Made by a program: the position numbers and the translations under genes. From Bedellia somnulentella (taxonomy: Eukaryota > Arthropoda > Insecta > Lepidoptera > Bedelliidae): DNA of 64,000 nt. The stretch covers positions 18,646,875 to 18,710,874 of the forward strand of contig OY755170.1 of assembly GCA_963576735.1 (NCBI GenBank). The letters are read 5' to 3'. The notes under the pieces are model-generated. The model did not search any database. It was given only the letters and a program-made list of their open reading frames with translations, and was not told where the DNA came from. Below are positions 1 to 12,700 of this stretch, piece after piece; positions within the stretch are counted from its first letter, which is position 1, and each line of letters opens with the position of its first letter.

Positions 1-52
1 TGTGACCTAAATCATAAGGCTTAAATAAATGAAGTTACAAGTAAGAAATGAG

Positions 53-210
53 AGTGTGGTTCTAACATTGAATGCATTTGCGCTTAGGTTAATTAGCTCT
101 TAGAAATGTATCTCTTAATTAATAAATTAATTGAGGAGCAGTGTGGTTCTAACATCAAACTCATTTGTGCTTAGGTTAGTTAAGGTTAGGTTAAGGTCTT
201 AGAAATGTAA
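53..210. repeat. Diverged tandem duplication, about 60-70 bp units
   Basis: Two imperfect copies (about 53-111 and 141-210) share the order GTGTGGTTCTAACAT, then ATTTG-GCTTAGGTTA, then CTTAGAAATGTA. The second copy holds a small internal AGGTTA repetition. No gene is visible in 1-520 apart from this; the rest is AT-rich and featureless to me. Confidence 0.6.
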
Positions 211-524
211 CTTTTTTTTATAAATTCAATGTAAGTTAATCTTTCCTTTTGCACCCTCCATCTGTGGCCTGAGTATTTAATTGGCTAATGAAATAATATA
301 AATTCTGCTATTATGTTTATTTATTCTTTATCATTACATATTGCCATAAACATAGCAGTACAATATCCTGCAAAATGGTTTGAACAGTTTGACTGCAAGA
401 AGAGTCTCTTCAAACATAACAATAATCAATGAACTTAAATATAAAACATTTATGGAAGTAATTTAAAGAAATATCTTTTAAGTTTGCTCTTAAATATTTT
501 ATTATATTTGCTTAAGGTGAATGT

Positions 525-1420
525 CATCTAGTAAGTAGGTAAAACATATAGGATTTGGAGGTTCTGTGTACCTCTAGTTTGCCTACTGACACCAACCTTG
601 TGTTAAGAGGTGTGAGATTATGCTCCATAGGAACTGATAGGAGCAGCCTATCCACTGCCATAGCTAGCTTAGGTGGCATCCAGTCCAAAAGATCAAAGAA
701 TAAAAAAAGTGCCTTAGATTATTTAATATTTCTATTTCAATTATTAGACCAACCAAATTGAAATCAAAAACTCGAATACTACTAAAAGTGCTTACCTGTG
801 ATTGGTCCAGTGTTTCAAATAAATATAATTTGTAAATTTTAGCTCCCTTGCACTCCTATGGCATGAAGCTACCTATACGCAAACTTAAAAATCAACATTT
901 GGTGCTTTACATTAGATTTCGAATGGAAATTTTATTTGGCACACCTTGCTATCAAACAAAGGTGCGCCAGGTGATTTTAAGTCTCTGTTTATAAATGTAT
1001 GTATAGGCCATGGTTAACATTGACACATAATGAGAAGACAACTTAGAAAGCTAATTTTTCATCATACAGCTCTTTGATTGTAGAATGTATATTCAAATAT
1101 TGTATAAATAGAAACAAAACATACTGATCTCACCATTCATAGGTAGTCTGGAAGATATTGTTTTAAGGCCGAAAATTGTACCTCTATTTAAGAACGTTAT
1201 CTATTAGAACCCTGCCACTAATTAAATGGCACATTACGCCAAGGGGCACCCTTTTTATATGATATATCTATATTTCTAACATATATTAGTTCAGCGGACA
1301 ATATATACAGCAGATAATGTCTTTTTTATGTCTGCTCCACTTCTTGCTGCTGCTTCTTGATCCCTGGGAGCACACTTCAAACAAGACCAAGCAGCAACAT
1401 TGCATGCAGTTTTTTTTATC
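525..1420 (-). other. Unassigned coding-like exons (3' part of an unknown gene or a gene relic)
   Basis: Read on the minus strand, 525-713 is open for about 60 codons with protein-like composition (it includes LLDWMPPKLAMAVDRLLLSV) and ends at a TGA. It is preceded by an AG acceptor. A second block at about 797-860 ends in CACAG|GTAAGC and joins to it in frame (KLYLFETLDQSQ then ALFLFF). A third open block near 1305-1425 is cysteine-containing (AAWSCLKCAPRDQEAAARSG). I do not recognise the protein. The plus strand of 555-761 is also open, so one strand may be a shadow of the other. The blocks could be exons of a minus-strand gene starting further right, or a decayed mobile element. The splice joins beyond the last two blocks do not stay in frame in my reading. 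Confidence 0.3.
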
Positions 1421-1448
1421 TTTGATAATAATCTTCTGATTATCTACG

Positions 1449-1484
1449 TTTTTTCAGAATGCAGTTCTCTGCATTCTGAAAAAA
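1449..1484. repeat. Short perfect hairpin
   Basis: TTTTTTCAGAATGCAG is followed after 4 bases by its exact complement, giving a 16-bp stem with a TTCT loop. It could form in DNA or in RNA from either strand; its poly-T/poly-A ends resemble a tiny foldback repeat. About 1490-2000 holds nothing else I can support. Confidence 0.7.
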
Positions 1485-2000
1485 AGGTAGATGCTGATGC
1501 AAGTTCTTCATCTCATGTGAAATAATTTTATGACAGGTTTTTGGATGCATTGGAAGAGTGTCACTCCAAATGTATGCATTTATACAACATTTTCTTTATA
1601 CTTAGAATTAAGGGTATCCATAGCCTTTGCTCTATTTTAGTTAAACCTAGACCTAAATAATCTCCCAATTTACTGGATGTCCATGAATATACACATTTTG
1701 CTCCCATTAGTTACATTATACCTCCTTAGTAGTCATTCATGATTTTTAGGGATATTATGCAGGATATTGTGTCTGAAAAAAGGCAAAATGTTACATAAAT
1801 GCTTTGCTTGGATTCTATAGGTAGGAGAGACAATGGGAAGAAAGACATAATTCTAACTTTCTCCCTTGTTGCAAATGGGTATATTGGGATATCGTTTATA
1901 TTCAGCAGTTCAAGTAACTTGTTATACTAACAACTAAACCATAACTTACAGTACCAAAAAATGAATTTACTATCACAAGCATACCTTGAATTTAGTACCA

Positions 2001-2191
2001 GTATGTCTGTATGTCTTTACTATGGAAACTGATGGACCAAATTCATACGTGATTCCTTAAAGTAATTAAATATTTACGCACACTTAGTGATATGATTCTT
2101 ACAGCTGTGCATAGTTGTCGTAAATAAAAAATAAGAGGGTACGTCTTAGTATACTAATCAGTTTTCTAATGCTAGTAGTAAAATACAATGT
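2001..2191. repeat. Left copy of a direct repeat flanking the nested transposon block
   Basis: Starts GTATGTCTGTATGTCTTTAC and continues through GTCGTAAATAAAAAATAAGA to GCTAGTAGTAAAA. The same sequence, with scattered substitutions and a deletion of about 25 bp, recurs at 6052-6205 in the same orientation. The copies therefore bracket the transposon block at 2247-6030. They are too long for a normal target-site duplication, so they look like a tandem or segmental duplication into which mobile DNA went, or like ends of an unrecognised larger element. Confidence 0.8.
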
Positions 2192-2663
2192 TTGTGGAAT
2201 CAATAATACATGACTTTTGCATTATATGGAATGCCCAATTCCTGCTGGGCAAGCACGAGCGCTATTTTATCGACACGATAACGGTTATTTATTTATTTAT
2301 TTACTATATAAGGATCATCAACAGCAACACATATTATATAGTAAGTTGAAACAGTACAGTAAATAAGACCAATAACAGATGATCACAAGATATTGGATTG
2401 AATCAGGCGTTACTTTGCGGAAATCCATAGCAATACTAATATTAATAAATTTCTTCGCTTAATTCCGCTAAATAATACCTGGGTGATTCTCCGTAAACTG
2501 GGCAACTCATGGTCACCAAGCAATTAAAAATAAAATAGTTAACCAATTAAATATTTGAGAATGAAAAGTGTTTAATGAAAACGTCATATAGTTGTCACAA
2601 TAAAAACAAAATAGTACAATTACCTATTTCCATTTAAAAAAACCTGTTTTTAGGCCCGAAAAA

Positions 2664-5360
2664 CAGTCCCCTGGGTGGTCACAAAATCAAATTCTATGTT
2701 ATTAGGTAACTTATTTTCAATATTACTTTGCTAAATCAATACTGGTGTTCCATGTTATAATACTAAAAAGTTAATATTTATGAAAAATATTTCAGTAAAT
2801 TAAATAAAAGTTTTTTTTTTAATAATACCCTATTTCAAAGTTTGTCCCCAAGTTTTGTGAACAGTCCCCTGTCAAATATTTAAAACGTTATTAAAATATC
2901 ATTCAAAGTTTGATTTTGGGATTAAGCAGTAGAAACGAAACGCAAATGATCTGAAGTTAGCAACGATTCCCCCAAAAGCACACCCACGCCATTTTGCTTA
3001 GTGCCAGGCGAGTTCTCGTCACCTCGACACATGCTGGAACGCTACGTCCGTCAGTCCACTGGTAAGTAATATTTCCGGCAATTTTAAAATTGATGTAATA
3101 ATATTTATATGTGTTGTGTATTTTTGTAGTTAATTGTGTTTTTTGGTTTTAATTTGAATGTAAGCTTCATATTTTCTATACAAGTTTGTATTTAAATCAA
3201 AATAGACAGTCCCCTGGCAACAGTCCCCTGCTATTTATTAGATCAGGGGACTGTTTCTTGTCCCAGGGGACTGTTTTATCTTCTTTACACTTATTTCAGG
3301 TTCGTCTATCGACTTGAAATATGGCACCAAGGAAGAAAAAACTTACAACAGAAGAAACACTACAAAGAAAAAGAGATAATGAGCGTAAACGATATGAACG
3401 TATGAAAAATGATCCACAGAAAAGGGAAGAACTGAGAGAGAAAGTACGCCTCAAGTACTTGAAAAATAAGGAAAAGGGTTCTAAAAAACTTGTCAAAGAT
3501 ATGACTCTGAGAGAACACAGAGAAACAAAGAAGAAGTGGAAAGAGCACTGCACGCAGTATCGAAAAAAGAATAAGGCGTTACGAGACATCACGCAAATGT
3601 TTGTGAAGGAAAACACACCTGATTCCATTGCATCTGAGACCCAGTCATCTGCTCCTGCTCCTCAAATAATGCCCAAGAAGAAAAATGATAAAGCGAGAAA
3701 AATGCGGTATATGATGATGAAAAATAAAAATTACGAAATTATGAGGTTGAAGAAAAAGCTATCGAAATATAAGAAACGCTTATCAAGACTAGAAAAGAAG
3801 AAGCAAGATGAAAATTCTCAGAATCAAACTCCAAATACCAAACTGCAAAAGATGCTTGATACACCAGAATCCAGAAAAGAATTAGTTAAGAAAGCTTTGT
3901 TCGGCGAAGTCTTGAAGGAGCAATTGGAAGAAAACTTATCTCAAACTAAAACTGTGACCGAGAAACGTTTGATTACCAAAATAGTGTCAGGAAAGTTGTT
4001 GAATAAATATAAGCTATGGAGAATGAAAGACGCTGGAGTTTTAAACTATAAAAGAATAATGAAAACTAAAGTATCTGTAACAAGAAAACGTAAACTTTCA
4101 AGCAAAGTGATTGCTGAGGTCATAAATTTCTACCAAGATGACCCAAATAGCAGACTGGGAGCAGGGAAGAAGGAGTTCATAACGACAAAAAAGTTGCGGA
4201 AACAAAAAAGATATTTGCTCGATTCGTTACTTGGTTTGTATAAAAAGTTCAAGCAGACTTCACGTGTCAAGATCTCTTATCAGACCTTCTGTAAACTACG
4301 CCCATTTTGGGTGGATGTTCCTAAACTTGGAGAACGCGATACTTGCCTGTGCGTCACACATGCAAATGTGGACTTAAAATTGACAGCACTTCATTCTCGT
4401 AAAATTTTGAGTTATAACAGCCACCCAAAGCTTCTTGAAGAGCTGTGTTTGTCTAGAGAATGCCAAAATTGTTTTGACAGGACTCCTTACCAAGTAACAG
4501 GAATCTTCTATTCGTCACTAGGTTTAAGATTAAGTAACGTCGTATTAGTGATGAAGAGTTTAAGCTGCTTCTGTGGTGAAGAAAGTTGCGCCCATTTCAA
4601 CATCGGAAAAATGGGTTATGAATTATTGCCGAGACTAAACGTGGATGGCGTTTATACAGATTCAGAACCAGAATTACAGCCTGAAGCTGGACCAAGTAAC
4701 ACAGATCAAACTGATTTTAAACACGGTGATTATGTGCTGGTTAGAGTGCCTGGCAAGAATGTGGAGTGGAGATATGTAAGTGTTATTCGTGATATAGATG
4801 ATGAAGAAGGTGAAATTACTGTTACTTTTCTGAAACTACATGATGAAAAAGGTCAAACATTTTAATTTAATGAAGAGGATGTAGCGGATGTAACATTGGA
4901 TCAAGTGGTGGAGAAGTTGCCTAGTCCAAATATTTTATTAAAAGGCAATAGAGTATTTTATAAGTTTGATTTACCTGTCAATGTCTTTGAAAAATGATAC
5001 CAAATTATGTTGTTGCAGTTTTGCCTTTAAAATTATAATTTAAAAATATGCTTTTAAAAGTATATGAAAGCTGAAGTGAATTTTATATATTTTTAAATGT
5101 TTATTAAGTATAAGTTGATTGTGATAATTAAAAATTAGGACTGAACAGAAACTCAAAGTTCCTTTTAAGAATTTAATAATGTACTTACCTAAAAGGTGAG
5201 ATCTCATAACTAATTTTAAGATTTCTTTAAGAGGTTGTCAAAATATAAGATGTATAACATAAGTACTCAAGAAAAGATAAATAAATATGTAGATTTTGTG
5301 ATTAAACAGTGCATATTATTTATAAAAAGTCAGTCCCCTGTAGCAGGCAACAGTCCCCTG
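2664..5360. repeat. Interspersed 10-bp motif CAGTCCCCTG (eight copies)
   Basis: Exact copies occur at 2664-2673, 2862-2871, 3207-3216, 3221-3230, 5331-5340 and 5351-5360. Inverted copies are at 3244-3253 and 3264-3273. The last six are arranged as three close pairs, with start-to-start spacing of 14, 20 and 20 bp. All copies I noticed lie inside the 2481-5542 element. Short repeats of this kind inside the ends of DNA transposons are often transposase-binding sites; that function is inferred here. Confidence 0.85.
3321..4997 (+). pseudogene. Transposon-encoded protein with one internal stop codon
   Basis: The frame from ATG 3321 is open for 514 codons to TAA at 4863-4865, then continues in the same frame for 43 more codons to TGA at 4995-4997. 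The N-terminal 200 or so residues are extremely Lys/Arg/Glu-rich and probably coiled coil. A middle segment carries SYQTFCKLRPFWV and a Cys/His cluster (DTCLCVTHAN, then C-x2-C near residues 387-390). A second cluster, SCFCGEESCAHF, lies near residues 415-425. The tail (FKHGDYVLVRV onward, from about residue 470) runs through the stop into NEEDVADVTLDQVVEKLPSP, so the stop looks like a nonsense mutation inside a conserved C-terminal domain. From memory, related uncharacterised proteins in insects and cnidarians carry a long central core between the two Cys-rich parts; it seems to be absent here, so the copy may also be internally deleted. That comparison is unverified. Confidence 0.7.
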
Positions 5361-6051
5361 TGTCAGTTTTTTCGAAAAAGTTTAATATTTCCTAAAATAA
5401 GTAGAACTTCAAGCGTTCTGTTAATGCATAATATTATATACATAATAAACTATTATATTGAGTAGACAGGTCTTTAAAATTAAATAAAAATTGGCTGGGA
5501 CACTTTTCGCCCAAAAGTTGCCCACTTTACGGAGAAACACCCACCTGCAGTCTTCATGCAACATGCACTGTGCACCGCCCGCCCTCCCACTTACAAGAAA
5601 TCGAAAAGCAGACAATGCACCACACACACACCCGCAAGCGAAAACCACAGGCAACCACAAACATGCGACGCGTTTCGACTCAACACGAGTCATTGACGAG
5701 CAGTTAGTAGACAGTTCGGTGGTCAGCTGCCCACGATACGGTCAGCACAAGATACACACACAGTTAATTCAAAAGAAAAAAAATAATAAACTAAACTATC
5801 TAAAGACATAATGAGTAACAACAGAAAAAGAAAAGAAAAGTATATGTAAAAATGCTAAACAATTGAGAAAAGAATAAAATTTAATATTAATGATAATTGA
5901 TGATACTTGAATGATAATGTGTATGGTGTGTGTTAGAATGAGATAGCAGTAAACGATACTAAGTAAGTGCGTAAGAGATGGCTGCTTTATCCCACGCGAT
6001 AACTAGTTTAAACACGGCTCGTGCTTGCCCTTCTGAAGCCTATTTTAATAT

Positions 6052-6205
6052 ATATCTGTATGTCTTTACTATGGAAACTGATAAACCAAATTCATAAGTG
6101 ATTGCTTAAAGTAATTTATTATGCAGTTGTACATAGTTGTCGTAAATAAAAAATAAGAGGGTATGTCTTAGTATACTATTCAGTATTCTAATGCTAGCAG
6201 TAAAA
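6052..6205. repeat. Right copy of the direct repeat flanking the transposon block
   Basis: Same orientation and order as 2001-2191, about 25 bp shorter because of one internal gap after GTAATT. It is followed by AT-rich sequence (6206-6640) with no feature I can support. A less AT-rich stretch at about 6640-6680 and the following bases probably form the BTBD8 promoter and 5'UTR. Confidence 0.8.
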
Positions 6206-6742
6206 AATAGACATTCATTGAGATGAGTAATAACAAATTATATTTTTCAATAATAGCTTCAGTTTGTACACATTTCCTGGAAGTGGTTGATATATTTCCG
6301 GTAACGGGAACATTATTAATGTAGTATCTTAAAAAAACTGCAACATGAATTGCACCGTTCATAATGGAGTCGGCTTAATTATGACATCGGCAAAATAAGG
6401 GCCGACAGAGTTTCCTTATTATAGCCCTGTTATTGTATAAAGATTCTATATATAATTATTAAAGGAAAGGTATTTAAAGGAAATTATGACTTCTATGGTT
6501 TTTATGAATACGTACAATCTCAACTTTAGCTTTGCCAACCTAGATATTTATTTTTCGGCATTGTTTTATTAATGTTTATTAAAGCAACTCTTTCGATGGA
6601 ATATTAAAATTTCTCTTTGATACAAAAAGAAAAATTAAATTATTGCCGAGAGGCCACCAGTCACGCCATGCGCAGTTGTTAAAATCCAACTATTTTATTT
6701 ATTTGTTTTGTATAAGTGTTCAAATTAATTACGTGATTAAAA

Positions 6743-9700
6743 ATGTCTGGAAGTTCCACTGTAAGCATTTTATATTTTTTTTTGTATCAAAATACTAATC
6801 GAATAAAAAAAACTGACATTCATAGGTATACTAATATCAACATTTGTCTTTGATAAATTGATTATAGAAACTTGTTTAACAAAAAGTTCAATTAATATAT
6901 TCACATGATGTCATGTATTATTCATACCAGATGGTTATTATTATTTCTTTGCTTGAGGAGTTTGTCTGAATATTTGTTTAGGACAATTCATTATTATTAT
7001 AATATAAGTACAAATATTAATTTGTTTCAGCTGTGAGAAATGCTTAATGCAGGGCATTCATATTCCCGTTAAGCCGGGGGCGGCCCGAGGGTTTGATGAT
7101 GAACAGACACTGGAGTATAGTCTCCAACAAACATTCGAGGAAGACATAGCTAAGTAAGTATATAGCATTTCATAGGTTAGTCAGTTGGAAAATACTTAAA
7201 TCTGTTGAAGTAACTAAATATTTGAATTAGTATTACGATCATTATAGTTGTAGAATATTGTTCAATCTTCCAGTTCGAAATTTATATAAATTATTAAATG
7301 ATTTATTAAAGTATAAACAGAATTTACTTTTGAAAGTCTTATAGATCAATCATCTTAGTATGAATTGTGTAACAGTTGTCAGATAACAACGCTTAATCTT
7401 AAAATTTTCGTAATTAACTTTACATCAATAAATAAAATGTTGTCCCGTAACTTATTAAGAAACAGCGCATCAAACACCATCTACATCTATCTGATGCTTT
7501 TTGTTTTGATGTTTAGTCGATGTGCGTGCGTGTGATAAATAATGACATGATTTTCGGTATAGCTTGAAATAATAGTTACGAGGTTCGGGTATTCTTATAT
7601 CTTGAGAATATTAATAATGTACGTTAATTGTCACCTGAAGTGTATTCTCTTTGTGAAATATGTAACGTGAATTAATAAATATAAGGTTTAATACTATATT
7701 TTATTATAAAAAAATCTCTTCATTATTACTTGAATTATTCCCTCGAGATGTGTTCATTTCAATATACCCAGTTGGTCCTTAAATTCTGTCACAAACAAAA
7801 TTGGCTATAAAATGAAAATAAGTCATGATATTCAAAAAAAGTTTTTTTTAAATAAAAGCTTATTTAATTAGCTTACATTAAACACAAAATTTATTCAAAA
7901 CGATTGCCACTATTTTTCACAAAAGCCTTCAATATTCGCGGCCAGTCTTCAATAACAGCACGGCCCATATTCATGTCGATATCGGTCACTGCTTTAGTCA
8001 ATGATGACTTTAGGTTGCTCAAATTTTTGTGAGATTTAGAACAGACCTTCTTCTCCAATTCCTGCTAAATTTTGTAATCCAGTAGATTAAGGTCAGAGTT
8101 AGATGTGGGCCAATCTTGATGCCTTAATAGCTCGACGTTCTGGCGCTCAAACCACTCCTGAGTTGTTTTGGCCTTATGATCAGGTGCAGAGTCCTGTTGA
8201 AACACGAATGGCCGTTCTCCAAAGAATATCTGGGGCAGATCTTTTACTATGCGATCTAAAATCGTGTCTCCGTACAATTTTGCACTGGTTTTGACATCTT
8301 TTCACAAAAATGCACTTCAGTAGGGCCATAGTAAGACACCCGCAACTAAATCATGATTGATGATGACCGTGCTGCACTATAGGAATGGCATTTCCAGAGG
8401 CCACAGAGCTAGTAGCGTACACCCAGGTGCAACACGGGGTATTCACTAGTCCCCGTGCTCCAACCAATATTATTTTTGTACAGTCATGTAGTAGTACAGT
8501 CAGTTATTTTTGTACAGTATCTTACACTCAATTTTTTTTCACTCCCATTTGTTACTATAACGAGGTATTAGTCGTAACAAAAAGTATTTTGTTTAGAAGT
8601 ATTTTGTGTGAATAGGATATCGCGGTGCCTTTTTCTTGCGTACCGCTTAAGCAATACTTTGCATTTTTTGGCTCTCATGGCTATCAGACGCACTTTCAGA
8701 ATATGACCACTATTTTTTCGGTAAGTTCGTAGTCCCAGGTCTTCATCGAGTACTTTTTTTACGGTACTTCTGGTTAAACCCATATTCAAAGATATCAATT
8801 TTTTCTTGCGGTCGGGATTTCTTGCCGCATACGCCTTGATTGCTTTGATCACCCCTGGAGTCCTTTTCTCGTCATCGACACTAGAGGTTTCATTATACCT
8901 CTTGATGATACGGTATACGAACCTCATCTTGATTATTAATTTTTGAAGCAAGTTGAATATCGTCTTTGGTTGACGGCCGCAACGATGCAATGCAATTACT
9001 GTTACTCAGTTCTCTCTGCGAGTCTACTCCATCGTAAAAAAATAATTAATGTAATTGTGATTTAGCAGATTAGTATTAAAAAAATAATTGAAAATCGAAC
9101 TCCATTTCATGTTTTTGTCTAGGTGTTCTATTTTTAAACTTAATGGCAAGTGGCAGTATTTAAGAACCGACTAGGTACTAAACTGCTTAAGGTTTCTATT
9201 CTTCATATATCATGGTGGTGGTGCTAGTGGGTGTTAAGGAATATGTCTCTAATGCTATTAATTGCCTTTTGTAATATATGTGTATTGTTATAATAACTCA
9301 TTACAGAATTTTTGACGAGTCCCTATTCCCTGATTATGAAGTGGTGTGTGGAAAATCAATATTACTAACACATACTTGCATACTAAAAGCACGTGCAAAA
9401 AGATTTTTCAAAAAACTTGAATTGCTTAAAAGCTATAAAATAGATAAACGTACTTATGATGAAATATATTCATTAATTAGGTAAGTCATAATTCGCCTTA
9501 GTGTTTCATGTGGTATTATTTGCTTTAGTTTGGTAAAATAGTTTATTTGTGCTTTTATGGTTCATATTTATGTCACACAGTAATTGTACTAATGTTGTTT
9601 GTTTGTCTTTTTTATATATTATATTTATGTCTTGCATGAAGTAAGTAAATTTAGTTTTCACTGTTTCCTGGTTTAGGTTTCACTGTCGTACTTGAACCAT

Positions 9701-12700
9701 GAATGATGAAATATCATAACCACAATATATAAAATAATAGCGTAAAAAAACATTATTTGAAATGTCCTTTCGCCATTTTGACCGATTTTAAAATTGTTAT
9801 TCACACACGTTTAGTAACTCACTATAAATTTTGTAAAACCAGTTTTGATTCAGTTCTAGCAATAACATTAAAGGGTTTAATTAAATTAAATTAATTTAAT
9901 AGTGCATTTGTAAAGTTGTAATTACTCAGCCATCTTCAATAATACTTATTGAAGGGATAGTCAGAAATATAGGTCATAGATTTAACTCTCTTAGGTAATT
10001 AAAACTAGGGAAACTATTGTTTTAGAAAGAGTATAACTGTAATATTAATACCTAATGTATTTTTTAGCGATGTATACACTAACTGCAGCATCGACAATCA
10101 AGAATCTGAAATAATTTCTTATATTGACAAAAAGTTGGAGTTGTTCGAGAATAATAATCACAAAGTTCAAAATTCTTCGTACGATAACCTAAATACTCAA
10201 ATATATAAAAAGAAAAATAAATTGGAAACATATTCCACCCCTAAATGCATTTCACCCGCAGAGAATGGCACTCAACACATAGTTTCAAAACAATTTGTTG
10301 GTCTGAACAGAGATTATTATGCATTAGTACCAAAAAGTTTAGATCTAAAAGTGCTTGAACAAGAATTAGAGGAACAAGATACTCTCTCTTCAGCATTCGA
10401 ATGCATTCTACGCTCACAAAGAGAAGACGAAATAATTGATAAATCCAATCATCTTTTCTTAAAATCTAGTCATATAAACATACCTGGCGTACATTCCACT
10501 AAGTGTGATCTTACGGAAAATCAAATACGAGTTGAGAATAAAACTATTGATAAACCTAGTCACGCTGATAAATATTTAGAGGATCCTGAAATTAATCAAT
10601 CTATTCTAGATCATACTATAGATCTTTATACTCCTGATAGCTTATTGACAGATGAACCCAGTTCTTTGTCAGATTACGTTTCGGCAGCTTGCAATTCATC
10701 TTCTAGTCTGATTACTAGTAAATCCCAATCAAATGTAGGAGCAGCTGTCACAAAAATGGATAAAACATTCTTGTCTTCAGAATCAGGAATAGAAAATACG
10801 GGGTTGTTTGAGAGTTTGAACAGCCAAAGAGACGTTACTCTCACAGACTTATCTCTCACAGAAAGTACGTTGCATGATTTAGTGAGTGACGATGTACTAT
10901 TTTCATCAAACACTTCATCAGAGAATCAAAGGGTTTATCATCAAAATCCCGAAACATCGCAGCCCGTGTGTCAAGGTAGTACTTCCACTTTTGATCCTCA
11001 GTGGAGAAGTATACCCAAAAGAAAAGCTAAAGAAATTGTTAACCTTTCATCATCTAAAGAAGAAAAACAGAGACAGAATGAGGAGATTGTCATTTTAGAA
11101 TCATCTTCTTTGTCATCAGAAACTGGCTCGTGGGAATCGGTATTTCCTCCAAAACCAAGCGATAAAGAAATATGTGAATCATTTATTCATCATGAACGGA
11201 AAATAACGACGGGAGATAATATCCCGGGTGGCAGTGAAAATAGAAGCACCTTTTCTCAGAACTACGTCGATTCAACCAGTTACGTGCAACGATCCCCTTT
11301 TAAAAATTCTTGTTTCATCGATGCAGCTTCTTTGGTAGACGATGATGATACAATTGAAGTAGAAACAAGTCAGCCCTACGCAGTGCAACAAAAAATCGGT
11401 TTATTATCGAATCCTAGTCAGCCGGTTCCTTGTTCAACAGTTAAAAGTGAGTTGAGTCCTAATGATATTTCAGAAAACAATGATAATGACGATTCTCTTG
11501 AGCAGCAAACAGCAAGAGATTCAGATTCTCTACAAAAAGACATGTCACCTACTATTTTTGATATGACACCTATCACAGAAGATTCACTGTGTAATGATTT
11601 CGAAAATGCTATGCAAAGTGCGACAGACGTAATGATACCAACAGCAAATATTGCAAATGAAAACGATTATGAAATCCCTAAAAATATTAACTTTAACATA
11701 TCAACTCCGAAAAATTCTATGATAAGTTTAGCTGCGTCGAATGTAAAACAGCTTGATTCAGAAGATGGTGATAGTGATAGCACAGTTGTTAATCAAACGA
11801 AACAAAAAAATCAAAAGAGTTTTTGGAATCAACTTGACCATTCTCCTATAGTGTCTGGTGGGGCTTCAATTGAAGACCATCTTCCACAAGTTGTATCTAA
11901 TACTGGTAGCCCATATACCCAGCGAAAATTTGAAAACCTCCCTATAGTATCTGGAGCACATGTTTCTACAGTGAAAATACCTAAGACTAACACACAGAGT
12001 GTAACCAAATCTCAGGGAGTTGCAACGTGGGTGGTTGATATGACAGCTAATTCATACAAAGAAACCAGTAAATCAACGGATCGAAAACCTTTAGATAAAG
12101 TGTTTCTAAATTTAAAAAACGAAAATTTATCATATGTCGATAGCAAAAGTAGAAGTTCTATAGACTCTGACAGCAGTGAACGATCTAGCCATAAATTTTA
12201 TATCGATTTGTCTACCTTGCCGGATCCAGTGCCTGAACAAAACCAAGCTGATTCGAAAAGTTTAAGTGAAAAGAAGAATATATTTTCAATGTATATTGAT
12301 TTAGGAAACGAGAGTTCTGTTAAGAAAAATATGCCGGCTAGACTAAGTTCATCTTTGAATGCTAAGAAACTCGTTGAGGCTTCTAAAAGTACAAGGCCTA
12401 AAGAATGTGATTTGATGACAAATAGTAGCAAAAAAGTTAAACCTGAAAATCGGCTCCAAAATAAAGAAAATTCGAAAGCATCCAAACTTGAACCAACATC
12501 GGATATTCCAGTATTTGTTAACACAAGCAAAAACGCATCTAACTTTGAAGAGTATGAGGCATTATGCTCTAATTCAGAAATAAGTATAAGCGAAATAATT
12601 TGCTTGACTGAGAAAACTTCAAAGAAATCTGAATTGAAAACTGTAAAAGAAGAGTTTTCTGTTTTGAATCAAAATGAAGATAGTGATACATCGGTAGATG

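Larger units (their letters stand above)
2481..5542 (+). mobile_element. 3,062-bp inverted-repeat transposon, superfamily not recognised
   Basis: The ends at 2481-2506 and 5517-5542 are inverted repeats matching at 24 of 26 positions (consensus GGGTGNTTCTCCGTAAANTG then GGCAAC). ACCT lies directly outside both ends (2477-2480 and 5543-5546), as expected for a 4-bp target-site duplication. Eight copies of the 10-mer CAGTCCCCTG lie inside (see separate entry). One plus-strand ORF (3321-4865) fills the middle. A plausible intron upstream of it (donor GTAAGT at 3062, acceptor TTATTTCAG ending 3299) would give a spliced leader. The protein shows no DDE signature I can identify. Non-LTR, LTR and Helitron origins are excluded by the inverted ends plus the duplication. 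Confidence 0.8.
2247..6030. mobile_element. Outer inverted-repeat element, interrupted by the 3-kb transposon
   Basis: GGGCAAGCACGAGC at 2247-2260 is matched by its exact complement at 6017-6030, giving 14-bp inverted ends. Without the inner 3,062-bp element and one copy of its ACCT duplication, the host element is about 720 bp. It has no obvious coding capacity: the open frame at 5491-5811 is low-complexity and CA-rich. I found no convincing target-site duplication outside the inverted ends, so the boundary call is weaker than that of the inner element. Confidence 0.55.
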